From: Loripinus fragilis
Taxonomy: Eukaryota; Mollusca; Bivalvia; Lucinida; Lucinidae
DNA: 64,000 nt
Direction of reading: 5' to 3'
Assembly (NCBI GenBank): GCA_964019695.1
Contig: OZ026528.1
Location: forward strand, 54,900,495-54,964,494
This document shows positions 11,405 through 22,659 of this stretch, in pieces. Position 1 is the stretch's first letter; each line of letters opens with the position of its first letter. The position numbers and the translations under genes are program-made. Under the pieces are notes generated by a model, which saw only the letters and a list, made by a program, of their open reading frames with translations, was not told where the DNA came from and did no database searches.

Positions 11405-14077
11405 AATTATGTTTTGGTTGAGAAATTAGAAAAAATATTTTGGTTACCCATTATAAACTTAAAACCTGGCCCAAAATTACAATGCCTCCTTATTGTTAAG
11501 GAAGACTTAAGTTAAGTATTAATATTTCAACATGCTATATATTAAATGCTAAATACATTGACAGGATCGGTGCATTACTTGTGGTCAAAGATATCTTTGT
11601 GAGCTACAGAAAAAATTAAACTATTTTGTTTTTACTAAGTTTGAAACGTTGTTTTTATCATCCTAAACAATCAATACTTGATAAAACTGCAAAATCTATG
11701 TGAAAGGAATATGATTGCAAATAAGTGTAGAAACTATTGAAGAATGATGTTGGAAAAACATGTCACTTCAAGTTTAAATCCAAAAACGAAAGAAAAAAAT
11801 ATTAAGGCTAGGTGAGCCATTTCGAAAAATTAACGTTGGCGTAAAGTATTTTTGAGGGGGCGGGATGAGCACAGAACTTCAAGCCTTTGTGGAGTGAGCA
11901 CATTTCTCAACAAATGATCTCCTGCACAACACGCTTATTTTAAAAAAGCCAGCATCCATTTACAAACTGTAAGGTTAAAATAATTGCATACGCGGATCCA
12001 GATTGTTGCTTCAAGGGGAGGGGAGCAGGTATTTCGCTGGCGGACGGAAGAATGCAATGTTGGACAGTTTTGTGAATTGTCGGGGGAGGGAGGGGGTCTG
12101 TATTCCTAAGCAAACCTACATCCCTGTGATCTGCCAAGACGCGCATGCGCATGCGAGTGTGTTTGTCTGTGTATGTAGGGTGTCCGGAACCCCATTCCTC
12201 TCCCCTTGATCCGTATATATTGGACACATGTGATTTGTTTGTGCTACTATGTCACATGCTAGGGATGTCGTCTATAAGAGTGAAATTCTGGGGGTTGCTG
12301 TACATTCATGCGCGCTTCCAGAGGGGGAGGGGTGCGGACCCATGGGAAATCAAAATACTATAGGGTTCCTTAGCAATACTGGTTCGGAGCCCACTAAAAC
12401 TCGCAAAGCTACGAAGTCAGCATTTAATGTTGGGCCACAATCGGCCGGCCAGCGAAACGCTATTTCAATGGCAAAACCGCTGTAGGGCCGATAATAGCCC
12501 GCTCTCCAGACAAACGTTTCTGGATCCACGCATGACATTTTAAGAGAAATTTCTTTTGCAGTATAACGGAACTTTTGATATACCCATTTACAAGTATCAG
12601 CTTTTACAAAAAATGGGCTACGCAAAGCTTATACAAATTGTTATTGTCTTGAGCACGGGCAACATTGGTTTATGACAGACCGACATACATTCATCAATGC
12701 AGACAGGCTAGCCAGGACCTCTTAGAACCTGAACTACACCGATGGTCCAAAATCCCAACCACTTTCTTTCCTTGTATTCGACCATTCGGAACGTTTTGAC
12801 ATAGTAACGAGTCGGGCAAAATGGATTGTGATTGACAGAAACACACACAGACAGGCAGGGGCATGGTTAAGTGATTTAACCAGCTAAGCTGCTCTCCTAG
12901 CTACCCCGGTGGTCTCAATTGTAAGACTCCTCCCGCTGTTTACTCTGGTAGGGACTATAGGTATACCCGCTCACTGTCCGTCCATTCATCTGTCTGTCCG
13001 CTATAAGCTAGAACCTGATATAACAAAAAAAAAAAACTATTCAAACTTGCTTCATGAAACTTGGTATGTGATTAAGTGGCATTATGCTAATTTTGAACGT
13101 TATTTTTTCGCCGTTGCAGAACATTGCGTTTACAATGGTAACAGAAATAGTCAAATTGTTGCGAAAACAAACTTATCCCAGATAAAAGCTAGCTTGATGA
13201 AACGTGGTATGTGAACAGGTGCTGGTTATGCACGTCATTTTGACGTCACATAAAATTGATTGTGGTGTGGTTGCTATGGTAACAAAAATTGCCAAAATGG
13301 TGTATCGGTAGGTGGTGACAACACCTGCGCTTGTTTTGTTTTTTTGTTGTTGTTTTTTAAACCAACTCGGGCCAGTAAAGTAAATCAGAGGTCTAGGCTG
13401 ATTTCAAAAGAAAAGGAGACGTCAAAAATCAAGATAAGCCTTTATTCACATCCATATTCATAGTGTTTTGACTAGAGGCGTCCCTATAAGCAGTCACAAA
13501 TGTGGCAATACCACACGCGTCACACTTCCAGTTACATGCAAACGAGCCAAACTTCGATAGTATCCCAGCCACTGGGCGTAGACAACTATATCCTTGTAAA
13601 TTAGGACTGATTAGATTGATTTGCGTTAATATAATTCTCATTCCAAGACCATTGTTCATGAACATGTTTGTTATCCTTCTTCTTATTATAAAGCTTGACT
13701 GATTTGACATCTTCCCGTAAATTGTGTTTATTGCTAAAATAATAGGCTAGGCTTGAAACTGTATAGTTTATGTCTAATTATATTCGGCTCTGTTCTGTTC
13801 TGTGTCTCTTCAGGTTAAAGCACTAGTTGTGCACATCCCTGGATTTTCGGTGACTTACTTGGCTACTATGTTGGTCAACCAAATGTAGGAATACTGGCCA
13901 ACATGAAAAAATCAAGGATGCAAAATTACATTGAGAAAGAGCTAAAAATGTAATAGAAACATATAAAACTTATCAAAATAGATCTACTTCAATGGTGTTC
14001 GAAGCTGTCTTAGTAAAGAAACTCTGTTCTGACGTCACTGTGATGAAATATTCAAATAGCGAATTAAGAATATCTCA
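11405..14077. other. Interior of the 6-kb element without recognisable genes
   Basis: Several 60-100 codon ORFs (for example 11940-12227 minus, 12350-12625 minus, 12909-13214 plus) show no transposase or other motif. Two related blocks with a MYGGTAACARAAAT word (about 13134 and 13278) mark a diverged repeat. GGATCC-rich, G-rich pieces near 11990-12060 and 12300-12345 resemble MITE ends but could not be paired. Confidence 0.4.
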
Positions 14078-14668
14078 ATGGCACGAGAAAATGTTAGTTT
14101 CACAAGGTATTATTATAATAAAGTACTTATCCGGGGGGGGGGGGGGGGGGGGTTGACGTGTACACCAAAAAGCACGGGCGTACGACTCGGGCAGCGTGGG
14201 ACAGGATGCTTTACCAGGATCCTTGCATCTGCTGGTTCAAATTGTAGCGATACCACCAAAAATCCTAAAATAACCCGAAAAGAAGAAGCCCAATTTTTAC
14301 TCCCCCCCACACATACCTGCGTTGGTGCAATACACAAAGGATCGGTATTTGAAAAATGCTTCCTATCAGGGGTAATCACCCCCATCACCCTAAACACAAA
14401 ATTTGCCCCCTTATCCCCCCACAAAAATATATCAGACCCCCTACGTCCTACCCCCTCCCCCTCTGCGTGCTTTACCATAACATAGACTCGTCTGATCAAT
14501 GGCGGGTCCAGGGGGATTCAGGTGGGGTTCGCTTTGAACAAAAATTATTTCATTTTCATGAAGAATTTTCAGAAAAACTATCAGGTAAAGTTAACAAATC
14601 CCCCCCCCCCCCTATGAAAATTTGAACCCCTATCAAGAAATCCAGGATCCGCACTTGCTGATCTGCCT
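14078..14668. repeat. G/C homopolymer-rich interior with possible MITE (14500-14657)
   Basis: A run of about 20 G lies at 14132-14151 and C runs at about 14600-14612. TGGCGGGTCCAGGGGGATTC at 14501 and AATCCAGGATCCGCA at 14639 form a weak inverted pair. The 135- and 128-codon ORFs here overlap on opposite strands and cross the G run, so they are not credible genes. Confidence 0.45.
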
Positions 14669-14758
14669 AGCAGGCACACATCGCTGACTCAACATTGAAT
14701 AAACATTGATTCAACCTCATACATTGAATCAATGTTGAGTCAAGGTTATGTGCCTGCT
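14669..14758. mobile_element. 90-bp hairpin MITE
   Basis: AGCAGGCACA at 14669 pairs with TGTGCCTGCT ending at 14758. Inside, CTGACTCAACATTGA pairs with TCAATGTTGAGTCAA and CATTGATTCAA with TTGAATCAATG, giving an almost full-length foldback. Confidence 0.75.
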
Positions 14759-15111
14759 TGGTGATCACCGGTATATACTCAGAAAGTCAACAGGAAATGG
14801 GATAACCGCGAGAATATTACGGTTTATAGAGGCTTTGCAGCATACATCAGGCACAAACCAAGAAAAGGGTCATTTAACGTTTCTATTGTCGCATGTTCAG
14901 CCCGAACAGGCAGGTTTAGATAAACAATTTTTGGAGAGTAAAATATTATCTACCTGTTTAAACATACGTTGGTGCGCTAAATAACTGTCTCATTGAGGTT
15001 CTTTTGAGTATTAACAACAAATATTTCGATCGAGAAATAAGAAATTTTTATTTTATGCTACGCAGTCTTAACAAAATGTCTGAACACTGGTCACATTGGC
15101 AGAATTTTCTG

Positions 15112-15283
15112 TTTATTTGTTTGATTTGATTCAACACTTTTTCAGTTATGTCCAGACGAACCACTACTAATCAAGGATTAATGTGACTTGCTCAAGGACA
15201 CAACGCCAGTGAGGCTCGAACCCGCAGCCCTTCAGTCTCTAGACATGCACATTACCACTGAGCCATTGCGCTCCCAGCAATTT
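15112..15283 (-). mobile_element. tRNA-derived SINE, diverged copy
   Basis: Read on the minus strand it starts GGGAGCGCAATGGCTCAGTG (A-box region), followed by a B-box-like GGTTCGAGCCTCAC region with changes, then TTGAGCAAGTCAC and the body shared with the SINEs at 29883, 42529, 51139, 57293 and 59557. It lies inside the 6-kb element. Confidence 0.75.
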
Positions 15284-15604
15284 CGGATGAGAATGTGCAA
15301 ATGCACACACGTCTAAACATAAACTGCCGTTTTCCGCTATACATTTAACATGCAGAAGAAAGTGAGCATGGTCAGGAAATACCACAATCAAACAATGTAG
15401 ACTAACCCACAGCTACACAAGGAAGAGCCGCAGAACACAGTCAATTGACATAGGGAAGACAAACCAAAGCAACCATCTCTCTCTTCCTCGTCAATATAAT
15501 TGCAAAACTAGAAAACACATGACTGATTATGCATATTAATAGTTCCTTACAAGCTGTAGTCCAATATGTTAATCCAAACGACTCGTACCAATCACAGTGC
15601 CGGC

Positions 15605-15790
15605 TCAGATTGGTACAGCATTGGACTGGGGATCGAATGGTAGATAGTTCGAGAGTCGGCAGAGACAGTGAGCTATTTCCTTGAGCCAGACACTATAACC
15701 GCTGTTTAGTGCTAGTTCAACCCAGGAAGACTGGAAATGGTCCAAGTATGACTAAAAACTGTTGACAGGGTCCTAAAACATGACCACAAA
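15605..15790 (+). mobile_element. tRNA-like SINE of a related subfamily
   Basis: The head contains TTGGTACAGCATTGG and a GTTCGAGAGTC B-box-like word. The tail shares CTAGTTCAACCCAGGAAGAC, CTGTTGACAGGGTC and TTGAGCCAGACAC with the main SINE family. Confidence 0.55.
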
Positions 15791-15873
15791 CTAAATGACG
15801 TAGAAAGTTAGATTTTTCAGTGTTAAACTGTTAAATTTCCAGCTACGTAATCTGTTTACATTCTCGTTGAATC

Positions 15874-15943
15874 GTCGACATCCGTATCCAGTAAACGGCG
15901 ACAACCGTACCCAGCAAATTTACTGTTGGTCGACAGCAGTATC
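15874..15943 (-). promoter_or_regulatory. Right subterminal motif array (3 inverted copies)
   Basis: GTCGACATCCGTATC, GCGACAACCGTAC and GTCGACAGCAGTATC at about 15874, 15898 and 15929 mirror the left array at a similar distance from the end (about 390-460 bases against 440-510). Confidence 0.6.
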
Positions 15944-16228
15944 ACAAAAATATAAAAATACCACAGAGGCATATAACAACATGCACAATCACAGATTAAA
16001 GGTAATCATGCAAGTTTATGATATATCTGCATCATATCGCCTCGATTTGCAAATTTTCTTGGGAATACTGATTTTATTTAGTTTTTGGTGAATATCCATT
16101 TAATAACCAGGCCTGCAAATCATTTAAAACAATAGCATGCTATCCAAGAAACGGTTTAAACACCCAAATGTAGGAACACACACTAAATTAGCACACTTAC
16201 CGTCGAATTTGATGGTTTGTTTATCTGT

Positions 16229-16335
16229 CGACAGCCGTACCGACCAGTCGCAAGCCATAATCCTCGGTCGATAGCAGCTTTACGCAGTACGGTCCCGGTC
16301 GCCAGAAAAAAAGCAAAATTGGTATTACCCTCGTG
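16229..16335 (-). repeat. Right terminal inverted repeat of the 6-kb element
   Basis: It is the reverse complement of 10318-10424 with a handful of substitutions and one indel near the tip. Confidence 0.88.
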
Positions 16336-16556
16336 ACTACTACTGTACAACTACTACCACTACCCCTTTTATTTCTCTACTACTACTATTTCTACCACTA
16401 CTCGTACTCTGCTACTACTATTACTACAAATATTAATGTGCTACTATTACTGTAATACAACTACCACTTTTATTTTTCTCTACTACTACTTCTACTACTA
16501 CTACTACTACTACAACAACAACTACTACTACTGCTACTACTACTACTACTACTAGT
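16336..16556. repeat. (CTA)n microsatellite, right part
   Basis: This is the continuation of the array at 9606-10317. AAATATTAATGTGCTACTA occurs here at 16426 and also just left of the large element at 10299, so a ~100-bp unit was duplicated before the insertion. Confidence 0.85.
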
Positions 16557-17145
16557 GCTGTTTTTAGCCATATGGGAAAATTCTATCTAAAATACCACGT
16601 ACAAACCCGAGGGAAAGATAAGAATGGAACAGTCGCACGTTTATTAAATATAAAAACTGTAGTTTTATATGGCGAGCAAAAAAAAAGGAATCAATCGCGA
16701 GAGGGTGGGAGATATAGACCCCCCGTCCCATCACGGTTTGTCATCAATCGACAAGCCCGTTGGTGCCAATAGGTGACTCGGGAAGGATTTTTGTATCCGC
16801 AACCCTCACACTCATGAATGATTCTTACATAACCCACCAGCTCTGATTTAAAATAAAATAGTAATTTTGAAGAAGCGTTATATTCCCATTGTGTTATTTA
16901 ACCCTTTATGTACCAAAAACCTTAAAACGGGTACTTTGGCAGACAGTGAAGACAAAGATGGAATGCATTTCATCTTGGTCTGCACTGTTTGTTAAGACAA
17001 AACCAATCTTCAGAGAAATTAAGACAACAAGTTTTGGGAAATTAGAGCCTGTATTCAATATATATTGTAGGGTCACAGGCTCTAATTTCCAAAAACATCT
17101 TGTCTTAAAACCAGAAGGAGAATCCATTGATACACACAGAGTTAA

Positions 17146-17513
17146 AGCTGCATACGCTGTAACAATGAACATTTTTCGAAAAAAATTCTTTTCTTTTTAA
17201 ATCATTTGTAAAAGTAGAATTAAGCTATGTTTTCACAATAAAAAATGTTCAGTACAGCTGAAAACTGCATGGAAAAGTGAATTATCTTATCAAATAGGTG
17301 TATTTTTCTCTTGTTGGTAATTATTTGCGTCCCTCCAATAATTATAGACCATTGAATTTTAACATAAATGCAGTTGTTTCGATAGTAATGACTTGTTAAG
17401 ATTTACGAAAATGGTAAAATGTTCACCTGAATTTTAATATTTTTACTGCGTTCTTGAAAAATAAAAACATTATTTTTAAAATTAGAAGATCAAAAGTTAC
17501 AGACTATGCAGCT
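17146..17513. mobile_element. MITE family A copy 1 (TTAA target)
   Basis: A 368-bp element starts AGCTGCATA and ends TATGCAGCT, flanked by TTAA on both sides (17142-17145, 17514-17517). Copies 2 and 3 lie at 23642 and 55803. Shared interior words include CAATGAACATTTTTCG, TTTTCTCTTGTTGGTAATT and CGTCCCTCCAATAATTA. TTAA duplication is typical of piggyBac- and Kolobok-type elements. Confidence 0.88.
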
Positions 17514-17576
17514 TTAAAGAATGCATTACGACTTACATTATAAATAGAGGATCTTATATGAGTGCTCATGTTTTTT

Positions 17577-17705
17577 TGAATTTATTTAACTCGTTGCGAA
17601 AAAGAGATAAAATTTGAATTTATTTAACTCGTTGCGAAAAAGAGATAAAATGCTCGACAAGCCTCGCATTCTTTTTCGCAACGAGTTAAATAAGTTCAAT
17701 AAAAT
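17577..17705. mobile_element. Small foldback with a 37-bp internal duplication
   Basis: TTGAATTTATTTAACTCG with TTGCGAAAAAGAGATAAAA occurs twice in tandem (17577, 17614). The complement TTTTTCGCAACGAGTTAAAT follows at 17671. A related piece with GCGAGGCTTGACGAGCATTT and TTTTTCGCAACGAGT lies at 28552-28640. Confidence 0.7.
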
Positions 17706-17870
17706 AAGAGCACGAATGTTAGATTCTTTTTATCATATGACATTACAGTAACATTACTTTGAAATCTAATTTCTGTCGTAAAACGTTATAATGTTGTCCT
17801 TATGTACGCAACGTTGTTATGGGCGTCATACAGTTTCCCACTAGCGGCTTATCGATTTTATTGCATTACA

Positions 17871-17994
17871 GGTTATTATATGGCCGAAGTGTGTCTCTAG
17901 ATCATATCGGCACTGGGGTAGCCATATCCGCCCGACGGCCTTTATGGCTACCCAGTGACGATATGACCTAGAGATATACCTCGGCCATATAACC
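17871..17994. mobile_element. 124-bp hairpin MITE
   Basis: GGTTATTATATGGCCGAAGT pairs with CTCGGCCATATAACC, and further in CTCTAGATCATATCG pairs with CGATATGACCTAGAG and GGGTAGCCATA with TATGGCTACCC. Nearly the entire element is self-complementary. Confidence 0.85.
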
Positions 17995-19500
17995 TTTTTA
18001 TTACATCCGCGCAAATTCATTTAACTTTTCTATAATCTATATTGCGCTGGTGAGAGAGTGAGACGGGATGAAAATTGCAATAACTTAGAGCATGACATAG
18101 ATCAATGCCGTCATAAGATAAATATTGTTTACATTGTGATTGACGAGTCGAACGAGTATTGCTTCGAGTTGACGATGATGCATTTCAACAGACTTTTGTC
18201 AATAAAACAATCAGAGGCAGTCTTAAGATAAGAATTTGTGCGTATCTAGATTGTGGTATACCTTTCTTCTTACACTGTAGATCTATTTTATAGAAAATCA
18301 TTTTTTTTTTCAGAAAATATTTTATCTGAAGAGCTAACACATGTCGGACAATTGAGGACATCGAGCGTTCGTATCTCATTCTGCCAGGACACTACCTGTA
18401 TTTTTAATTCCTTAGCAGGTGGCAGTCACCATAGTAACCATGCATAGCTTAAGGCGTTTAATCCACGGGTCTGTTGCAATGTTATTTATAGTGAAACAGA
18501 TTATCGAAAATGTGTAGCATTACTATTAGAATAGTATGCCAACATTTTCTGCGCGTGTGCATCGAACATTGATCAGAGTGTACATCAGATTTACATCAAA
18601 TGAAACAAGTATAAATTTAGCATCATTTATAATTTTGATACATTTCATAACAAATAAAGAAAAACGCTTTGATTAGTCTACCCAACACGTACACAGACAC
18701 AGTCTGATCATCGGTTGTTAGGTGTTGATAAAGTATGTAGAGAGATCTGCTGTATTTTCGCCCTCCCTGAGCCGAATGAACGTTCCCTATTTCATCAATC
18801 GGACGGGTTAATTTCAAAAATTTTACAGCTGTAGGTGTGGGTTTTTAAATTTTATTGAACTTTTAGAGGAACCATCTGAGAGCGAACAGTGAAGACCCGG
18901 ATTAAAATAAAAAAAAAAACTCTAGGATAGGCAATTCGAACCAGACCATGTGGAGTTACTGCTTGTATTGCAAGATCAGGCCCGACACGTCATAATCAAT
19001 TTGATTACCGTCGCAAGAAAATCGCTTTCTTGCATGCTGACGCGTAGATTAGTCTACACATCTTTTGCAGTCTGATCATCGCTCGGGATATTAAATTTAT
19101 TCAATAGAATGCGCGAACAGTGAAGACACTGACTAAATGCCGCATTCTTTGGACGTGCTGTTTCGCAAGTTAAGAGATAGCGAAAAATAAAGGCGATGAT
19201 CAGACTGCGCAGATGCGTATTCTGTCCTGCACCTTTGCTGTTCGGAGGTAACAAAGTCAGATTTTCTCGCGACGCGTACACGTAAACTGATCATTTCCAC
19301 TGTCCACAAATGGGAGTGGTAATCAAAACAGTTTAAAACTGTCCATATCACAGTGGAGATACTGATCAAATGTACAAAGGGTTACAGTGCGTCCAAACGG
19401 ACGAGGAATGATCGTTGTGGCAGCTTTTTCATGCGCTGGTGAGTCAAATGATAAAGTCGTTTTAGACTCGCATATTGTTGCGAAACAAAATTGTTAAGAT
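17995..19500. other. No recognisable gene; scattered repeat fragments
   Basis: Half-copies of the hairpin family C (CGAACAGTGAAGACAC near 19105, and GCGAACAGTGAAGACCC near 18877) and GATCAGACTGCGCAGATGCG (19198), a word of MITE family B, are present. Nothing looks coding. Confidence 0.45.
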
Positions 19501-19519
19501 TGTGTTCAGATCAATTTGA

Positions 19520-20015
19520 AGTAAACGGGGACTATGACAAACAGTGAAGACCCAGAGGAAATACAAACGACTTTTCATCGGGGTCTACACTGTATTCTAG
19601 GACAAACTCGATCTCCAGAGAAAGAAATGAAATATTTTATGAAATCCCTCAATATAAAATATGGACCGTCCTGACCTAACCGTTCAAACGTTATGGACAA
19701 TTCCATTGATCTATAATCTGGTACTGATCGCACATGCGCAAATGCCACTCATTAACGCACATGTTTACGTATCCAAAATGAGATATTCAATGGGATAAAG
19801 TTTGACAGTGAAAACACGGGTGGCATTACATCAGAGTCTGCTCTGTTTTCTATGACAATATAGATCTTCAGAGAAAGAAGTGTGGAATATCGAATTTAGT
19901 TGTAAAGGGAATGAAGATTCAACGTCTACAGGTATACATAGATAACATTAGTAGATATATGTTGGTGCTTATCGCACATGCGCAAGTGCCCCTGATAAAA
20001 GCTCATGTTCGAGAA
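19520..20015. repeat. Two diverged tandem copies, ~275 bp period
   Basis: Both copies (about 19520-19770 and 19795-20015) contain a GACAGTGAA.AC..GGG word, CTCCAGAGAAAGAA or CTTCAGAGAAAGAA, and CGCACATGCGCAA.TGCC. A related piece lies at 16940-17035. Confidence 0.6.
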
Positions 20016-20584
20016 GCAATGCAAAACTGTAACAGTACACTCTAGTGAAAACCGTGTAGATCCAAATCAATTAATCACTAATGCGAAAATATGTTAATGT
20101 CATATGAGAGCATATAAGAGCATTAGCATGCATATGCATACACATGCAGCATTGACATTATTTTATAAGCGACTTTTTTTTTCTTTCAATCTTTTTTTTA
20201 AAATTTCATCTTTTCAAAACAAATTTCAGATATATGCTATACCATCTGTTTGGATCCAATAAAAATCCCGTTGTCGTGCCTGATCTGGGTCCATTTTGTT
20301 TGGGAGATGACACAAGTCACCTCACGCAACCACACAGCATGGGGTCCAATACGGCGTGTTGGTTTATTGGTAAATACGGCTTATCCAATGCAATCAGTGA
20401 AGAGCCTGAGTTCTGTGGCGTTTCTTAAAAGTCAAAATAATTTCAAGATTCTGATTGTGATATAACATACTTGTAAATAATGGTGCCAGCCGAATTAAAA
20501 TTATTTATATTACAAAATTAATGCCATATTTTTTCATAATTTATAATTTAAGAAATATAAATATTACCCGAATTTCCCACTCTT

Positions 20585-20900
20585 GGGCCAGTTGGACCAG
20601 TCCATTTCTGAACCAAGGGTTGTATGGTGGTATTTATATTTTTTATTTAGATTTTAATAGAACCTTTTATAAGAAACTGTGGAGACCATGATCAGACGCC
20701 GAAGAACAATTAAATTAGCTAATGAGTCCAATTTCGCTTTCTTATAAGTTGGACCAGTCCATTTCTGAACCAAGGGTTGTATGGTGGTATTTATATTCTT
20801 TATTCAGATTTTAATAGAACCTTTTATAAGAAACCGTGGAGACCCTGATCAGAAGCCGAAGAACAAAGTTTAAAATGAGCTAATGAGTAGTAGATACGGA
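20585..20900. repeat. 158-bp tandem duplication
   Basis: TTGGACCAGTCCATTTCTGA is found at 20591 and 20749, and the following 150 bases are nearly identical, ending in GACC.TGATCAGA.GCCGAAGAA. A third, more diverged copy lies at about 21263-21385. Confidence 0.8.
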
Positions 20901-21387
20901 CAAGTGGGCTCTTCTTTAGATCATCTTTTCGCAGTTTTACACCAAATAGACTCCGCCAAGCGTCGCCAATTCTCACATTATACAATTGGCAATAAATTGA
21001 AGCCATTCAATTAGAACAATGTGTCAATTAACTCTTTGCATGCGACTATCTAGTCTGCCGTCCCTTCTTAAATAGCCCTATGAAACAATATTTCAATGTT
21101 TATCCTTTAATTACAGAAATACCAACACAGTGTCAACGTTTCTCACTCAAATAGTTTGAATCCAGATCAGTTCGACGCTTTTTTGGGCTTGATCTGGATC
21201 AACACGGTTTGTACCAAATTTATCGCTACTAGCAAGTGAAGAATCTTAACCAATTCGGGTCAATAGAATTTCCCACTCTTATCATTGGGCAAGCCCATTC
21301 TGTATTAAGTCAGTGGTATTTTTATTTTTTATTTAAATTTTAATAGAATATTCTTGATGCAAACAGTGAATACCCTGATCAAGCGCA

Positions 21388-21389
21388 AC

Positions 21390-21449
<60 letters not shown>

Positions 21450-21450
21450 A
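21388..21450. repeat. (AAAT)n microsatellite
   Basis: About 15 perfect TAAA units. Confidence 0.95.
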
Positions 21451-22540
21451 CAGTCTTTGGCGCACAAAAAAGCTGAGCTACAGACACGGAATTACTAAAG
21501 TGTATGTGTGGTCAAAACCTGTTACCTTGGATACAGTTGCTAAAAATAGACTATCGTGGAAAGCTTGTGAAAAAAGTCAAAGGGTTGTATCAGGAAAAAT
21601 TCAAAAGGCTACATCAAATCTTATTTTAATTGTATGAAAAATATACCAATTTGTTCGCAATTGAACTGAGCATAGTGTCCCGTTTGCATAGGGAACATAT
21701 ATTGAATACTTTAATAACTATGACCGAATATCTACCAATGAGCTTATCTCAAAAAGCCTGTTTTACTATATAATTTAATCATTCTTAGGGTTCTATCAAA
21801 AACCACCAAAAAGGACGCAGAGTTTGCAGAGGAAATTCATAAAAAATATATCAGAATAATCGCAAGGTATTTAGGTAAAACATTTGTTTGCACAGGAATT
21901 CTGCTTTTATAATTTCAAAAGATATAGTATAAAAACTAACACCTTCCATTATAATTCCCTATTACCGCTTCAGCGCACCGCAGCTACCTGGATGTCCGTT
22001 AAAGTCCCATATGAGGAACTAAAGACGATCCCGATCGTCCGATCAGCTTGACACCTACGTACTCTACCAGCCTCAGGGCTAGTTATTTTGTTTGTTTAAC
22101 TGAAACTGGCGAAAAGCCTAACTGTTCCATGTTCTGATGTCCCATTCTTTATTCTTCTGGCATTTAGCTATTTTATGGCCCGAATCGAGCGTAAAAAACA
22201 TCGAAAAACAGTGTCTAATAACGATTGTTAAATCTACTACGAGTAGAATCGAAAAGAAAATGCACGGTTCCTATGCGCCATCACTATGAGGCAGTGCCAA
22301 AAATCCATATTGATGCCCCAAGATGGATTTTTGGCATCGTCATGTGACTGTGCTAATAGGCATTCAGTCCAATGGAAAATATTACCGGGCGCTTACGGCA
22401 ATTTTACTGTGTAAAATGTAGATGTATTGCAAAAAATGGCATTATTACATTCGTAATAAATGGGATTATTACACTCCCAGACGCGACGTCATATGATAAG
22501 TACTTTTTCCCCACGGACTGGTTCATGTGGTGTTCCATTT
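21451..22540. other. No gene seen; one short palindrome
   Basis: The pair GTGCCAAAAATCCATATTGA / CAAGATGGATTTTTGGCA at 22294-22340 can form a hairpin. Otherwise nothing is recognisable upstream of the gene that starts at 22617. Confidence 0.45.
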
Positions 22541-22565
22541 TATAAAACAGAAGTTATCTATAAAA
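22541..22565 (+). promoter_or_regulatory. TATA boxes upstream of the cysteine-rich gene
   Basis: TATAAAA occurs at 22541-22547 and at 22559-22565, 76 and 58 bases before the ATG at 22617. With a start site about 30 bases downstream, the 5' leader would be about 25-45 bases. This fits a short, highly expressed secreted-peptide gene; inferred from sequence only. Confidence 0.55.
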
Positions 22566-22616
22566 CGCAGCAATTCTTATCTCTCTAGTCAAAGAAAATA
22601 CTATCTCACCGACACG

Positions 22617-22659
22617 ATGAAGTCTGTTCTATTCTTTGCCCTTCTTTTTGTTGTAGCAG
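22617..22659 (+). CDS. Exon 1 (signal peptide) of the cysteine-rich gene
   Basis: ATG at 22617 starts MKSVLFFALLFVVA plus one base. The donor is GTAGCAG|GTACAT at 22660. The hydrophobic core LFFALLFVVAV is continuous across the junction with exon 2, which supports the splice. Confidence 0.75.

Larger units (their letters stand above)
10318..16335. mobile_element. 6.0-kb DNA transposon with 107-bp terminal inverted repeats
   Basis: The left end (10318-10424) and the reverse complement of the right end (16229-16335) align nearly throughout, starting CACG(A)GGGTAATACCAA and ending GGTACGGCTGTCG. It is flanked by ACTAC at 10313-10317 and 16336-16340. A related, unoccupied copy of the target lies at 16424-16450 (AAATATTAATGTGCTACTAT), which supports a 5-bp target duplication. 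Inside each end lie three copies of a GATACGGCTGTCGAC-like motif, direct on the left (10757, 10779, 10811) and inverted on the right (15874, 15898, 15929). No transposase-sized ORF is seen, so this copy is probably non-autonomous or decayed. CAC termini with 5-bp duplications are known from Transib/RAG-like elements, but the terminus here does not match their consensus, so the superfamily is open. Confidence 0.85.

Noticed and set aside
14078..14499. 135- and 128-codon ORFs on opposite strands
   Set aside because: They overlap almost completely, cross a 20-G run and show no domain; open only because the region has few stops.
16889..17200. 103-codon plus-strand ORF
   Set aside because: It is made of a dispersed GACAGTGAAGAC-type repeat and the left end of MITE A.
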